Origin: Streptomyces sp. KMM 9044
Lineage (GTDB): Bacteria > Actinomycetota > Actinomycetes > Streptomycetales > Streptomycetaceae
Direction: 5' to 3'
Assembly: GCF_024701375.2 (NCBI RefSeq)
Contig: NZ_CP113910.1
Location: 5,146,001 to 5,210,000 of the forward strand
Length of the DNA stretch: 64,000 nt
Part shown: piece after piece, positions 53,314 through 64,000 of the stretch
Position numbering within the stretch: the stretch's first letter is position 1
Layout of the letters: every line of letters starts with the position of its first letter
Notes under the pieces: model-generated
Seen by the model: the letters and a program-made list of their open reading frames with translations, nothing else
Told to the model about the DNA's origin: nothing
Database searches by the model: none
Program-made: the position numbers and the translations under genes

Positions 53314-54696
53314 GTGGCCGCCGACAAGATCGACACCATCGTCAGCCTGAGCAAGCGCCGAGGCTTCGTATTCCCCTGCAGTGAGATCTACGGCGGTCAG
53401 CGTGCCGCCTGGGACTACGGGCCGTTGGGTGTCGAGCTCAAGGAGAACCTCAAGCGCCAGTGGTGGCGCTACATGGTGACGTCCCGTGAGGACGTCGTGG
53501 GTATCGACTCGTCGGTGATCCTGGCCCCCGAGGTGTGGGTCGCCTCCGGTCACGTCGCTACCTTCTCGGACCCGCTCACCGAATGCACCGCCTGTCACAA
53601 GCGGTTCCGCGCGGACCACCTGGAAGAGGCGTACGAGGAGAAGAAGGGCCGCGCCCCGGAGAACGGCCTCGCCGACATCAACTGCCCCAACTGCGGCAAC
53701 AAGGGCCAGTTCACCGAGCCCAAGCAGTTCTCGGGCCTGCTCTCCACCCACCTCGGCCCCACGCAGGACTCCGGCTCCGTCGCCTACCTGCGCCCCGAGA
53801 CCGCCCAGGGCATCTTCACCAACTTCGGCCAGGTGCAGACCACTTCGCGTCGCAAGCCGCCCTTCGGCATCGCCCAGACGGGCAAGTCCTTCCGCAACGA
53901 GATCACGCCCGGCAACTTCATCTTCCGGACCCGCGAGTTCGAGCAGATGGAGATGGAGTTCTTCGTCAAGCCGGGCGAGGACGAGACGTGGCAGGAGTAC
54001 TGGATGCAGCAGCGCTGGAACTGGTACACCGGCCTCGGCATGCGCGAGGAGAACATGCGGTGGTACGAGCACCCGAAGGAGAAGCTCTCCCACTACTCCA
54101 AGCGCACCGCCGACATCGAGTACCGCTTCCAGTTCGGCGGCAGCGAGTGGGGTGAGCTCGAGGGCGTCGCCAACCGCACCGACTACGACCTCGGCGCCCA
54201 CTCCAAGGCCTCCGGCCAGGACCTCTCCTACTTCGACCAGGAGGCCGGCGAGCGCTGGACGCCGTACGTCATCGAGCCGGCGGCCGGTGTCGGCCGGGCG
54301 ATGCTCGCCTTCCTGCTCGACGCGTACATCGAGGACGAGGCGCCCAACGCCAAGGGCAAGCTGGAGAAGCGCACCGTGCTGCGCCTCGACCCGCGCCTGG
54401 CTCCGGTGAAGGTCGCGGTGCTTCCGCTCTCCCGCAACCCGGAGCTGTCGCCGAAGGCCAAGGGCCTCGCCCAGGCGCTGCGGCAGAACTGGAACATCGA
54501 GTTCGACGACGCCGGCGCCATCGGCCGCCGCTACCGCCGCCAGGACGAGATCGGTACGCCGTTCTGCGTCACGGTCGACTTCGACACGCTCGAGGACAAC
54601 GCGGTGACGGTGCGCGAGCGCGACACCATGAAGCAGGAGCGGATCTCCCTCGACCAGATCGAGGGCTACCTGGCGAGCCGCCTGGTCGGCTGCTGA
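53314..54696 (+). CDS. glyS: glycyl-tRNA synthetase, alpha2 type
   Basis: The 460-aa class II synthetase is the dimeric, eukaryote-like form. Key regions are [20 protein letters not shown], a zinc-ribbon-like insertion with CTACHKRF and CPNCGNKG, and [14 protein letters not shown]. Motif 2 follows as [20 protein letters not shown], motif 3 around [18 protein letters not shown], and then the anticodon-binding domain. GTG 53314 follows GAAGAGAG; the upstream frame is non-coding. A TTGGTC/TAGCCT promoter (53224-53254, 19-bp spacer) is possible, divergent from znuA. Confidence 0.95.
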   Translation: MAADKIDTIVSLSKRRGFVFPCSEIYGGQRAAWDYGPLGVELKENLKRQWWRYMVTSREDVVGIDSSVILAPEVWVASGHVATFSDPLTECTACHKRFRADHLEEAYEEKKGRAPENGLADINCPNCGNKGQFTEPKQFSGLLSTHLGPTQDSGSVAYLRPETAQGIFTNFGQVQTTSRRKPPFGIAQTGKSFRNEITPGNFIFRTREFEQMEMEFFVKPGEDETWQEYWMQQRWNWYTGLGMREENMRWYEHPKEKLSHYSKRTADIEYRFQFGGSEWGELEGVANRTDYDLGAHSKASGQDLSYFDQEAGERWTPYVIEPAAGVGRAMLAFLLDAYIEDEAPNAKGKLEKRTVLRLDPRLAPVKVAVLPLSRNPELSPKAKGLAQALRQNWNIEFDDAGAIGRRYRRQDEIGTPFCVTVDFDTLEDNAVTVRERDTMKQERISLDQIEGYLASRLVGC

Positions 54697-54726
54697 CGCC
54701 GCAACCCCCTTGAGCCGTCGGCTCCC

Positions 54727-54773
54727 GTGAACCGCCCCGGGCGGCGCTTCCCGCGCCGCCCGGGGCGGTTCAC
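54727..54773. terminator. terminator after glyS
   Basis: A perfect 21-bp stem with a 5-nt loop begins 30 bp after the glyS stop. Its right arm overlaps the stop codon of the convergent 68-aa gene at 54770, so it ends transcription from both sides. Confidence 0.85.
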
Positions 54774-54976
54774 GTTCCCGCGGGGTCCACCGTCGCCTGG
54801 TGGGCCTGGGCCAGATGTTCCTCCGCCTTCAGCCAGGGCAGGAACTGGGCGCGTCTGCGCCAGTCGCAGGTCCCGCAGCTGATCGTGCGCTGCACACCGG
54901 TGCGCCGGACCCGTACGACGTGTTCCCGCCCGTGCTGGTCCCAGCGGCTGACCTTGCTCGTGTCGATCTGGGGCAT
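54770..54976 (-). CDS. small zinc-finger-like protein, 68 aa
   Basis: From ATG 54976 the protein reads MPQIDTSKVSRWDQHGREHV, then a candidate zinc site: CGTC at residues 34-37 and HLAQAH near 54-59 (CX2C-X16-HX4H). No enzymatic family is recognised. It lies convergent to glyS, a location where I recall similar small proteins in other Streptomyces. Transcription could come from remnants of the truncated MFS gene region upstream. Confidence 0.65.
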   Translation of the reverse strand: MPQIDTSKVSRWDQHGREHVVRVRRTGVQRTISCGTCDWRRRAQFLPWLKAEEHLAQAHQATVDPAGT

Positions 54977-54984
54977 GACGCAGA

Positions 54985-55298
54985 GTGTGCAGCAAGAGCA
55001 ACATCAACGGGGGCTCGGCGCAGGTGAATCCGGTGGAGGTCCGGCCCGCGGGGGAGACCTGTCTGCGGCCGACCCGGTCCGCCGTGGAGCCGGCGAGCAG
55101 CAGCAGGGACGCCGGGACGAGCGTGTACGCGTCGATGGTCCACCGCAGACCCGAGGTGTCGGCGTCCAGGTCTCTCCGGAGCGAGGGCGGGGCGACGTTC
55201 ACGAGCGTGTTGTCCAGGCTCACGAGGGGCAGGCCCATGCAGCAGATCGCCAGGACGAGAAGACGTCGGCGCGGATCGGGCTCGGGCGTGGCCGTCAC
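54985..55298 (-). pseudogene. truncated MFS drug-efflux transporter
   Basis: From GTG 55298 the frame encodes the start of a DHA2-type MFS exporter: a cytoplasmic start, TM1 (LLVLAICCMGLPLVSLDNTL) and the motif VNVAPPSLRRDLDADTSGLR. Then come WTIDAYTLVPASLLLLAGST and the loop ADRVGRRQV. Similarity stops after about 80 residues, near 55060, and the frame runs into unrelated DNA. The remaining ten or so membrane segments are gone, so it is non-functional. Confidence 0.75.
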
Positions 55299-55394
55299 CG
55301 TAGCGCGATTCGATAGTTCGACTGACCAATGGCTGTTGCGTGGTGTCGCCCGGGCGCTCCCCGGGCAGTGCTCGGCATGCGGGACAATGGGGGA

Positions 55395-56561
55395 ATGCCC
55401 ACGCCCCCCTCCACCCTGAACCCGGCCCCGGACGCGCGCGACCTGGCGATCGGCCCGTACGCGGTCCGGCCGCCCGTCGTGCTGGCCCCCATGGCAGGGA
55501 TCACCAACGCGCCCTTCCGCACCCTCTGCAGGGAGTTCAGCGGCGGCAAGGGGCTGTTCGTCAGCGAGATGATCACCACCCGGGCGCTGGTCGAACGCAA
55601 CGAGAAGACCATGCAGCTGATCACGTTCGACGCGAGCGAGACGCCGCGCTCGATCCAGCTGTACGGCGTCGACCCGGTGACCGTCGGCAAGGCCGTCCGT
55701 ATGATCGTCGAGGAGGACCTCGCCGACCACATCGACCTCAACTTCGGCTGCCCGGTACCGAAGGTGACCCGCAAGGGCGGCGGTTCGGCCCTGCCCTACA
55801 AGCGGAACCTGCTGCGCTCCATCCTGCGCGAGGCGGTCGCCGGCGCCGGGGACCTGCCGGTCACGATCAAGATGCGCAAGGGCATCGACGACGACCACCT
55901 GACCTACCTGGACGCCGGCCGCATCGCCGTCGAGGAGGGCGTGAGCGCCGTCGCCCTGCACGGCCGCACCACCGCCCAGCACTACGGCGGCATCGCCGAC
56001 TGGGACGCCATCGCCCGGCTCAAGGAGCACGTGCCGGAGATCCCCGTGCTCGGCAACGGCGACATCTGGTCCGCCGACGACGCCCTGCGGATGGTCCGCG
56101 AGACCGGCTGCGACGGGGTCGTGGTGGGACGCGGCTGCCTGGGGCGGCCGTGGCTGTTCGCCGACCTGGTCGCGTCCTTCGAGGGGCGGGACGACCTGTA
56201 CCGGCCCACGCTGCGCGAGGTCGCCGACGTCATGGTCCGCCACGCCACCCTGCTGGGCGAGTGGATCGGTGACGAGGCCCGCGGGGTGATCGACTTCCGC
56301 AAGCACGTCGCCTGGTATCTGAAGGGCTTCGCGGTCGGCTCCGAGATGCGTAAACGGCTCGCGGTCACGTCCTCCCCGGAGACCCTGCGGGCCGGGCTGG
56401 ACGAGCTGGACCTGGACCAGCCCTGGCCGGCCGGCGCGGACGGCCCCCGCGGCCGTACGTCCGGCAACAACCGGGTGGCGCTGCCGGACGGCTGGCTGAA
56501 GGACCCGTACGGGTGCGCGGCCGTCGGCGAGGACGCCGAACTGGAGACGTCGGGCGGCTGA
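55395..56561 (+). CDS. dusB: tRNA-dihydrouridine synthase DusB
   Basis: This 388-aa FMN enzyme reduces uridines in the tRNA D-loop. The N-terminal PPVVLAPMAGITNAPFRTLC and HIDLNFGCPVPKVTRKGGG (catalytic Cys) are diagnostic. ALHGRTTAQHYGG and VVVGRGCLGRPWLF complete the flavin site. A C-terminal RNA-binding helical domain of usual length follows. ATG 55395 is chosen because the conserved domain starts soon after; GGGGGA lies unusually close to it and ATG 55377 is an alternative. Confidence 0.93.
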   Translation: MPTPPSTLNPAPDARDLAIGPYAVRPPVVLAPMAGITNAPFRTLCREFSGGKGLFVSEMITTRALVERNEKTMQLITFDASETPRSIQLYGVDPVTVGKAVRMIVEEDLADHIDLNFGCPVPKVTRKGGGSALPYKRNLLRSILREAVAGAGDLPVTIKMRKGIDDDHLTYLDAGRIAVEEGVSAVALHGRTTAQHYGGIADWDAIARLKEHVPEIPVLGNGDIWSADDALRMVRETGCDGVVVGRGCLGRPWLFADLVASFEGRDDLYRPTLREVADVMVRHATLLGEWIGDEARGVIDFRKHVAWYLKGFAVGSEMRKRLAVTSSPETLRAGLDELDLDQPWPAGADGPRGRTSGNNRVALPDGWLKDPYGCAAVGEDAELETSGG

Positions 56562-56594
56562 GCCGGGCCGAGCCGGGCGGCTGGTGCCGGCGGA

Positions 56595-58508
56595 TCAGCC
56601 CTTCGCGGGGTGCGGGACGGAGCCGTAGGCCTCCAGGAAGCGATCGCGGAACGCGTCCATCCGCCACACGGGCGCGTCCTGGTCCGGCCTCAGCCCCTCG
56701 GTCCAGTTCCAGTCGGCGATGTCGTCCAGCGCCTTCGGGTCCTTGGCGACGATCGTCACCGGCACGTCCCGGCTCGCCCTCGGACCGCTGACCCGGGCGA
56801 TGGGCTGGTGGTCGCCGAGGAAGACGAGGACGGTGTCGTCGGTGCCGTAGCGCTCCAGCCACTGGGTGAGGGCGGTCACCGAGTACTCGACCGACCTGCC
56901 GTACTCCCGACGGGACCTGGTGGCGTCCGTCATGAGGCTGCCGGGGTCCTTCCCCGCCTTCTGGATGGGCCCGAAGACGGAGCCGTCGCCGAGTTCGTCC
57001 CAGCCGACCATCTCGGGCAGGGGCGCCCAGGGCTGATGGCTGGAGGTCAGGATGACCTCCGCCATCAGGTTCTTGCCCTCCTCGCGTTCCCTGCCGTGCT
57101 CCAGACGCTGGAACGCCTCGAGCGTGTACTGGTCGGGCATCGTCGACCAGCTGAACTTCGGGCCCTGGTAGCCCAGCCGGAAGGCGTTGTAGACCTTGTC
57201 GAGGCCGAACCACTTCGCCTCGGGCCAGCCCTTCTGGACGCCCGGCACGATGCCGACGGTGTCCCAGGCGCCGGACCTGCCGAACGCGCTGGTGAGGGTG
57301 AGGCGGTCGCTCGCGGCGGCGGTGCGGTAGCGCTGCTGGTTGTCGATCCACAGGCCGGACAGCACCGTCGAGTGGCCCAGCCAGCTGCTGCCGCCGAACG
57401 TCGACGACGTCAGCCAGCCGCTGCGCGCCTCGAACCCCGCCTTCGCGAGCGACTCGGTGCCGGCGTCCAGAGTGCCGGTGACGCCGGGGGCGGTCACCGG
57501 GTCCTCCAGGGCGGTCCGGCCGTAGCTCTCGATGAACGCGATGACGACGTCCTTGCCGCGCAGGCCGGGCAGGAGCTGGTCGGAGGGCGTGTCCGCGAAG
57601 GGGTCCGAGCGTGCCACCTTCTCGAACGCCGCCTCGTCGCGCAGCGTGTCCCGCACCCGCTTGCCCTGCACCTTCAGCGCGGCCGCGGCCCGGTCGGAGG
57701 CGACCGGCACGCCGGACACCTGCAGGCCGAGGGCGGTACAGGTGATCCACACCGTGCCCGCGATCAGCGCGCCCCGGGTGGCCCGCGTACGGTGCCGGGC
57801 CAGCAGGCCGCTCAGCCGGACCGCGGCGAGCGCCATCACGACCACCAGGAGCAGGACCAGGACGACCGCGCCGACGGCGGCGGCCGTGGCGGTGGCACCG
57901 CCCATCGAGTCCTCCACGTAGTGCTCCGCGTCGTCCAGCAGCCCCCAGTCGAGCACCACGTTGAAGCCCCGGCCCAGGTACTCGTTGAACCCGATGTCCA
58001 GCAGGTTCAGCACGGTCAGCACGGCGATGCCGACCCCGTACAGCGAGGCCGCGACGATCCGCGGCCGGCGCGGCAGGGCGAGCAGCAGTACGGCCCCGAC
58101 GATCGCCTCGGCCGGAATCCGGGTGAACCGGCTGGGCCGCAGGGCACCGGCGGTGTTCGGCAGCAGGAGCGCGCCGACGATCAGCGCGGCGGCGAGTCCG
58201 TGCAGGGTCCAGCGGGCGGCGCGCGCGGCACGGGGGTGCCGCGCGCGCAGGCGGGCGCAGCGGGAGCGGAGGGCGTGCAGGGCGCGCGGGGCGGGGCGGG
58301 TGAGCTTCCTCGAGGCCGCTTCCCCCCGCTGTCCCCCCGTGCCTTCCGCGCTTTCCGTGCCTTCCGTGCCTTCCGTGCTTTCCGTGCCTTCCGTGCCCTC
58401 CGTCTCTTCTGCCTCCGCTGTCTCTTCCGCCGGGTGCGGGCGTTCTTCCTCCTGTCGGTTCTCCTCGGTCGTCCGTGTCGGTCGGCGCAGGCGTGTGAAG
58501 ACAGGCAC
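56595..58508 (-). CDS. membrane sulfatase-fold enzyme (phosphoglycerol transferase-like)
   Basis: This 637-aa protein starts at GTG 58508 with AAGGA nearby. An acidic low-complexity cytoplasmic region repeats EGTEGTEST. Four hydrophobic segments follow between about residues 105 and 285, then a periplasmic alkaline phosphatase/sulfatase domain. Metal and catalytic landmarks are VVIAFIESYGRTALE, GGSSWLGHSTVLSGLW (nucleophile likely Ser or Thr) and VLVFLGDHQPIARV. The layout resembles LtaS/OpgB-type phosphoglycerol transferases that modify wall polymers. The substrate is unknown. It converges with dusB. Confidence 0.82.
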   Translation of the reverse strand: MPVFTRLRRPTRTTEENRQEEERPHPAEETAEAEETEGTEGTESTEGTEGTESAEGTGGQRGEAASRKLTRPAPRALHALRSRCARLRARHPRAARAARWTLHGLAAALIVGALLLPNTAGALRPSRFTRIPAEAIVGAVLLLALPRRPRIVAASLYGVGIAVLTVLNLLDIGFNEYLGRGFNVVLDWGLLDDAEHYVEDSMGGATATAAAVGAVVLVLLLVVVMALAAVRLSGLLARHRTRATRGALIAGTVWITCTALGLQVSGVPVASDRAAAALKVQGKRVRDTLRDEAAFEKVARSDPFADTPSDQLLPGLRGKDVVIAFIESYGRTALEDPVTAPGVTGTLDAGTESLAKAGFEARSGWLTSSTFGGSSWLGHSTVLSGLWIDNQQRYRTAAASDRLTLTSAFGRSGAWDTVGIVPGVQKGWPEAKWFGLDKVYNAFRLGYQGPKFSWSTMPDQYTLEAFQRLEHGREREEGKNLMAEVILTSSHQPWAPLPEMVGWDELGDGSVFGPIQKAGKDPGSLMTDATRSRREYGRSVEYSVTALTQWLERYGTDDTVLVFLGDHQPIARVSGPRASRDVPVTIVAKDPKALDDIADWNWTEGLRPDQDAPVWRMDAFRDRFLEAYGSVPHPAKG

Positions 58509-59108
58509 CCGGAGGTCCTTCCGTGCAAAACCCGGTGAGGTGGCGGACCCGGCATGGGGGGGTCCGGATCCGCCGTAGTTCCGTACGGGCGCACCGGCCG
58601 GCGTGTTCAGCGCGGCGGGAGGTACGTTCGGCACACCGGGCGCGGAGGCCGGGCACGCCGTCCGTGGAGCCCCGGTGAGACGCCTGCACGGCCGCCCGGG
58701 CGGCCACCGGGGGAGGCGTACGGGGTACGTCCGCGGGGTGGAATCCCGGTGACTGTGACAGCGTGATTCTCGCCACCCCTGATATGGGTTGCGCTCAGAT
58801 GAGCGAATTATGGATGGCTGCACTTCTCAAAGGGTGGCACTCGGTGCCACCTCTTGATCGTTCATCGAGCGAAATCAGACGTGCCGATTGTCGCTCACAT
58901 GAGCGCCTGGGGCGCCTCGTTCGGAGTCGGCGTGTTCAAGAGGTGAACACATGCGGCTGCGGGAGCTTGCCCCGCCTTGACTTTCGATCCCGTGGCGGCA
59001 GAGTGGTCGCAGGCGTATGACGCACGTGTGGACGTACCCAGATGCCTTTGATCTGGGTATGTTCCTGCCCGTCAGGGCAGCCACCGCGTCCTCGAGGAGT
59101 CGAGACCC
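58509..59108. other. 600-bp regulatory gap between divergent sulfatase-like and ppdK genes
   Basis: No gene is seen. The left 250 bp are GC-rich. To the right lie two identical-format dyads CGCTCA-N2-TGAGCG at 58792-58805 and 58892-58905, exactly 100 bp apart. A GGTGGCA-N5-TGCCACC hairpin (58833-58851) sits between them, and a larger palindrome lies near ppdK. Spacers between these elements are comparatively AT-rich, so this is a candidate double-promoter region. Confidence 0.55.
59035..59059. promoter_or_regulatory. TACCCAGAT-N7-ATCTGGGTA palindrome before ppdK
   Basis: The 9-bp arms are perfect and the 7-bp spacer is asymmetric. It ends 49 bp before the ppdK GTG. A TATGTT -10-like hexamer (59058-59063) overlaps the right arm, so bound protein would act at the promoter. 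Confidence 0.6.
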
Positions 59109-61856
<2,748 letters not shown>

Positions 61857-61950
61857 CCCCTCCGGGGCGAAGCGGACCCGACCCACCAGCCCCGGAGTCG
61901 TCGCCTGTCACCCGATCACCCTCACCGATCGGCAACGGCTCCGGATCACA

Positions 61951-61992
61951 AGGAGAACGGCGGCACCCGTGCGGGGGCGCCGCCGTTCTCCT
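61951..61992 (+). terminator. ppdK terminator
   Basis: A 14-bp perfect stem (AGGAGAACGGCGGC and its complement) with a 14-nt loop lies 95 bp after the ppdK stop and just ahead of the ArsR-like gene promoter. Confidence 0.75.
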
Positions 61993-62016
61993 GCCGTCGA
62001 ACGAGTTGCGAAGAAA

Positions 62017-62028
62017 TACTTGCAAGTA
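62017..62028. promoter_or_regulatory. TACTTGCAAGTA palindrome, candidate ArsR-type operator
   Basis: This perfect 12-bp palindrome lies 28 bp upstream of the regulator ATG, flanked by TTGCGAAG and CTTTGCGA arms at 62006-62039. It is a typical ArsR-family operator shape and position, suggesting autorepression. Confidence 0.6.
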
Positions 62029-62055
62029 CTCCTTTGCGACGCTGTCCTCGTGGAC

Positions 62056-62649
62056 ATGAACGAGTCCCGGGAACCGCAGGGCCCGCCGGTCCGCAGCCTC
62101 GACGCCCGCTCGCTAAACGGACTCGCACACCCGCTGCGCATGCGACTGCTGGACGCCCTGCGTCACGGCGGCCCGGCCACCGCGTCCCAGCTCGACGCGA
62201 AGCCGGGCGAGTCGAGCGGCGCGACCAGCTACCACCTGCGCCGGCTCGCCACGCACGGCTTCACCGAGGACGCTCCCGAGCACGGCAAGGGCAGGGAACG
62301 GTGGTGGAAGGCGGTCCACAAGGGTCTGCGTTTCGACGACGCGCTGCTCACCGACGCCCACCCGGACGTACGCGGGGCTGCCGACCTGTACCTCCACGAG
62401 GTCGCGTCCAGCCAGGCCCGGGGCCTGTCGACCTGGCTGGACGACCGCCCGGCCTGGCCGGAGGAGCGGAACCGCACCTGGGACATGAGCAGCGCGACGC
62501 CGCGCCTGACGCCCGAACCGACCCGGGATCTCCTCGAGAAGATGCACGCCCTCGTCGGAACCTACCGCGACCGGGCCGCAGACGACGCCGACGCCGACAC
62601 CGCCCAAGTACGCATCCGCGCCCGCGCCTTCCCTCTCACCACGGACTGA
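62056..62649 (+). CDS. ArsR/HTH_20 family transcriptional regulator
   Basis: The 197-aa protein has an N-terminal winged-helix domain. Its segments are LNGLAHPLRMRLLDALRHGG, then TASQLDAKPGESSGATSYHL (recognition helix) and RRLATHGFTEDAPEHGKGRE. The C-terminal 100 residues are helical and probably bind a ligand or dimerise. Such genes normally regulate an adjacent MFS exporter, but none follows here. ATG 62056 is chosen; a GTG at 62050 adds two residues. Confidence 0.83.
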   Translation: MNESREPQGPPVRSLDARSLNGLAHPLRMRLLDALRHGGPATASQLDAKPGESSGATSYHLRRLATHGFTEDAPEHGKGRERWWKAVHKGLRFDDALLTDAHPDVRGAADLYLHEVASSQARGLSTWLDDRPAWPEERNRTWDMSSATPRLTPEPTRDLLEKMHALVGTYRDRAADDADADTAQVRIRARAFPLTTD

Positions 62650-62663
62650 AAGGCCACGGCCCG

Positions 62664-62878
62664 ATGCATCCCGAGACCCGCCTCGCCCTGCACCACCTCC
62701 GCGCCGCCGAACTCCGTGCCGAAGCCGACGCGTACCGCCTCGCCGTGGCAGCCGGGCCGGCTCGGCGCCTCCAGCCCTTCCGACCCGCCTCGGCTGGACC
62801 CTGGTGGAAGTCGGCCTGCGCACGGCCGCCGGTCCCAGGGCGGCAGTCCCGTTCCACAGACCTCGCACCTGTGTCTGA
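62664..62878 (+). pseudogene. frameshifted small Streptomyces protein gene
   Basis: ATG 62664 opens MHPETRLALHHLRAAELRAE, then ADAYRLAVAAGPARRLQPF, a common N-terminus of short Streptomyces proteins. Between about 62765 and 62788 the coding signal moves by one base. It continues as RLGWTLVEVGLRTAAGPRAA in the other frame, ending at TGA 62876-62878. The two parts together would give a normal protein of about 70 residues. A real mutation and a sequencing error cannot be told apart here. Confidence 0.6.
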
Positions 62879-63021
62879 TCCCACCGGGCCCGGTCGCAAC
62901 AGGCCCCGGGACACCTGTTTCTCCGGGTGCCGCTCCAGCTCCCGTATCGGCGTCGGTCAGGACGCGCGGGTCCACACGGCCCTCCACCCGGAACAGCGGC
63001 ACCGGGAACTTTCGCTGGGGA

Positions 63022-63213
63022 GTGATCGTGGACCTGGGACTGTCCCGTGTCGGCCTCGTTGACGCCCTGTACGTCGACGATGGGGACGATTACCACGTTG
63101 GTGATCGAATCAGTGGCCATCTGGACTGCTTCGACGAGCAGAAGGACAAGTTCATCTTGAGGCCGCCCGATCAGATTCCGCTTGCTGAGCGACTGAGGCG
63201 GGCAAGGGGGTGA
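63022..63213 (+). CDS. short S1-like protein, possibly truncated
   Basis: The open frame encodes VIVDLGLSRVGLVDALYVDD, then GDDYHVGDRISGHLDCFDEQ and KDKFILRPPDQIPLAERLRR. This resembles an S1/OB-type strand set (GVxVDLGxxxVGLVD) and a basic tail. The conserved start probably extends to about 62995 (NFRWG), but upstream sequence loses coding character, so the 5' part may be missing. GTG 63022 has GGGGA nearby. The function is unknown. Confidence 0.45.
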   Translation: MIVDLGLSRVGLVDALYVDDGDDYHVGDRISGHLDCFDEQKDKFILRPPDQIPLAERLRRARG

Positions 63214-63353
63214 CAGGGAAGGCTTCCTTCCTCTGCTCGTCCGGCTGACCGGACCACGGTCGGGATAGTTGCCTTCCCGGGCGGCGCGGGTCCCGGCCTT
63301 CGGGTGAGTGCCGCGCCGCCGGAAGGGTGGCATCCCTGCGGCCGTCGAGCGCT

Positions 63354-63392
63354 CGAAATGGCGGCGCCCTCGTGCGGGGTGCCGCCATTTCG
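63354..63392. terminator. terminator shared by the S1-like and excalibur genes
   Basis: CGAAATGGCGGC and its perfect complement form a 12-bp stem around a 15-nt loop. It ends 16 bp from the stop of the convergent surface protein gene. Confidence 0.65.
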
Positions 63393-63407
63393 TCGTTTCG
63401 GAGCGCC

Positions 63408-63857
63408 TCAGTCGGTGCTGCGGCGCCGGCGTGCCGCGAACAGCACCCCGCCGCCCGCCAGGACGACGGCCGCGCCGCCCGCCGCGATGTACGGGGTGGC
63501 GCTGTTGCCGCCGGTCTCGGCGAGGTCGGTGCCGGTGTCCGAGCCGGTGTTCTGCGCCCCGGACTCCGTGTCCGAGCCGGCGGCGGTGTCCTCGTCCTTG
63601 TCGTCGTCCTTGTCGTCGTCCTTGTCGTCGGCGGGGACGAAGCCCGCCGGCGGGTTGTCGCAGCCGATGCCGTCGTTGTCGCGGTCCAGGTGCTTGCCGT
63701 AGTGCTCGCTGTCGGCCGGGATGTTGGAGTACCCGGCGGTGTACGCCGCGTCGCAGTTCTTGAACACGCCCTCGTGGGCGGCGGCGGTGGTGACGGGCAG
63801 CGTGGCCAGTGCGAGCGCGGCGACGGTCACGGCGGCGGACTTGCAGGACAGGTTCAC
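63408..63857 (-). CDS. excalibur-domain surface protein with LAETG sorting signal
   Basis: This 149-aa precursor has a signal peptide (KSAAVTVAALALATLPVTTA). An excalibur calcium-binding domain follows (NCDAAYTAGYSNIPADSEHY, then DRDNDGIGCD, an EF-like loop). A spacer with repeated DDKDD follows. It ends with LAETG, a hydrophobic span (YIAAGGAAVVLAGGGVLFA) and an Arg-rich tail. LAxTG is the substrate of class E sortases in Streptomyces, so the protein should be anchored to the cell wall. The ATG at 63857 is the only nearby start. Confidence 0.85.
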   Translation of the reverse strand: MNLSCKSAAVTVAALALATLPVTTAAAHEGVFKNCDAAYTAGYSNIPADSEHYGKHLDRDNDGIGCDNPPAGFVPADDKDDDKDDDKDEDTAAGSDTESGAQNTGSDTGTDLAETGGNSATPYIAAGGAAVVLAGGGVLFAARRRRSTD

Positions 63858-64000
63858 AGGGGGTCCCCCAGCTATGTGCGGATATCCGGCAGTGTGCCCC
63901 TGTCCGGGGTGGTCTGCCGGGTGTGAGCTACCGACGGTAGGGGAGGGATGGGGGAGGGCGGGGAGGTTTCGCGGACCCGTGATGCGAACGTGACGTGACC

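Overview
The window is chromosomal DNA of a Streptomyces or a very close relative. The evidence is the very high GC with G/C-rich third codon positions, many GTG starts, an HrcA/CIRCE heat-shock locus, a Zur-znu zinc locus, a leuA leader peptide, TTA codons confined to a few genes, an alpha2 glycyl-tRNA synthetase and an LAxTG-type cell-wall protein. Most of it is core chromosome. No tRNA, rRNA, CRISPR array, complete insertion sequence or prophage was recognised.

Layout. 1-6600 is an accessory-looking left end: a cut gene, an RsbW-like ATPase, a standalone AIPR-family phage-defence protein, the broken tail of a TPR regulator, a NUDIX hydrolase, pdxH and a GT1-type glycosyltransferase. 6965-16418 carries an RsbU-type phosphatase fused to an anti-sigma ATPase, hemW, a DUF3097 protein, a metallo-hydrolase, hrcA-dnaJ behind a CIRCE element, a nitronate monooxygenase and rsmE. 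16428-26635 holds two small unknown genes, a tricorn protease, a HIT protein, RNase Z, an adenosine/adenine deaminase, a glucarate dehydratase-like enzyme and a PfkB kinase. 26824-32401 is the phoH-ybeY-CBS membrane protein-mmcQ-deaminase-fold protein-era block. It ends in a 3 x 133-bp tandem array made partly from the 3' end of era. 32835-38589 has a GH1 beta-glucosidase, a protealysin-like M4 protease with its emfourin inhibitor, leuA with a leader peptide, and a TerB-like protein.

39551-46396 is the most interesting part. It is a compact run of five functionally unassigned genes: an NNMT-like methyltransferase, a 613-aa protein, a ParA-like protein with an Arg-containing P-loop, and two proteins of unknown fold. 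A membrane-anchored protein follows. This matches the S. coelicolor SCO2521-SCO2525 gene order as I recall it. A cluster of direct and inverted repeats lies upstream, and two members contain a TTA codon, which predicts bldA control. Next come a 94-aa unknown, a decayed hydrolase remnant and two tiny overlapping genes.

48186-56561 returns to the core: recO, uppS, zur, znuB/C/A with a Zur-box-like site, glyS, a small zinc-binding protein, a truncated MFS gene and dusB. 56595-63857 holds a membrane sulfatase-fold enzyme, ppdK behind several dyad elements, an orphan ArsR-like regulator with a palindromic site, two small broken or truncated genes, and an excalibur-domain surface protein.

How the genes work together. 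The zinc regulon, the heat-shock regulon, leucine biosynthesis under attenuation, and the RNA/ribosome maintenance set (ybeY, era, rsmE, rnz, dusB, phoH) are standard modules. The SCO2521-2525-like cassette, the AIPR gene, the Toprim-like DUF3097 protein and the era-tail array are what lie outside routine annotation.
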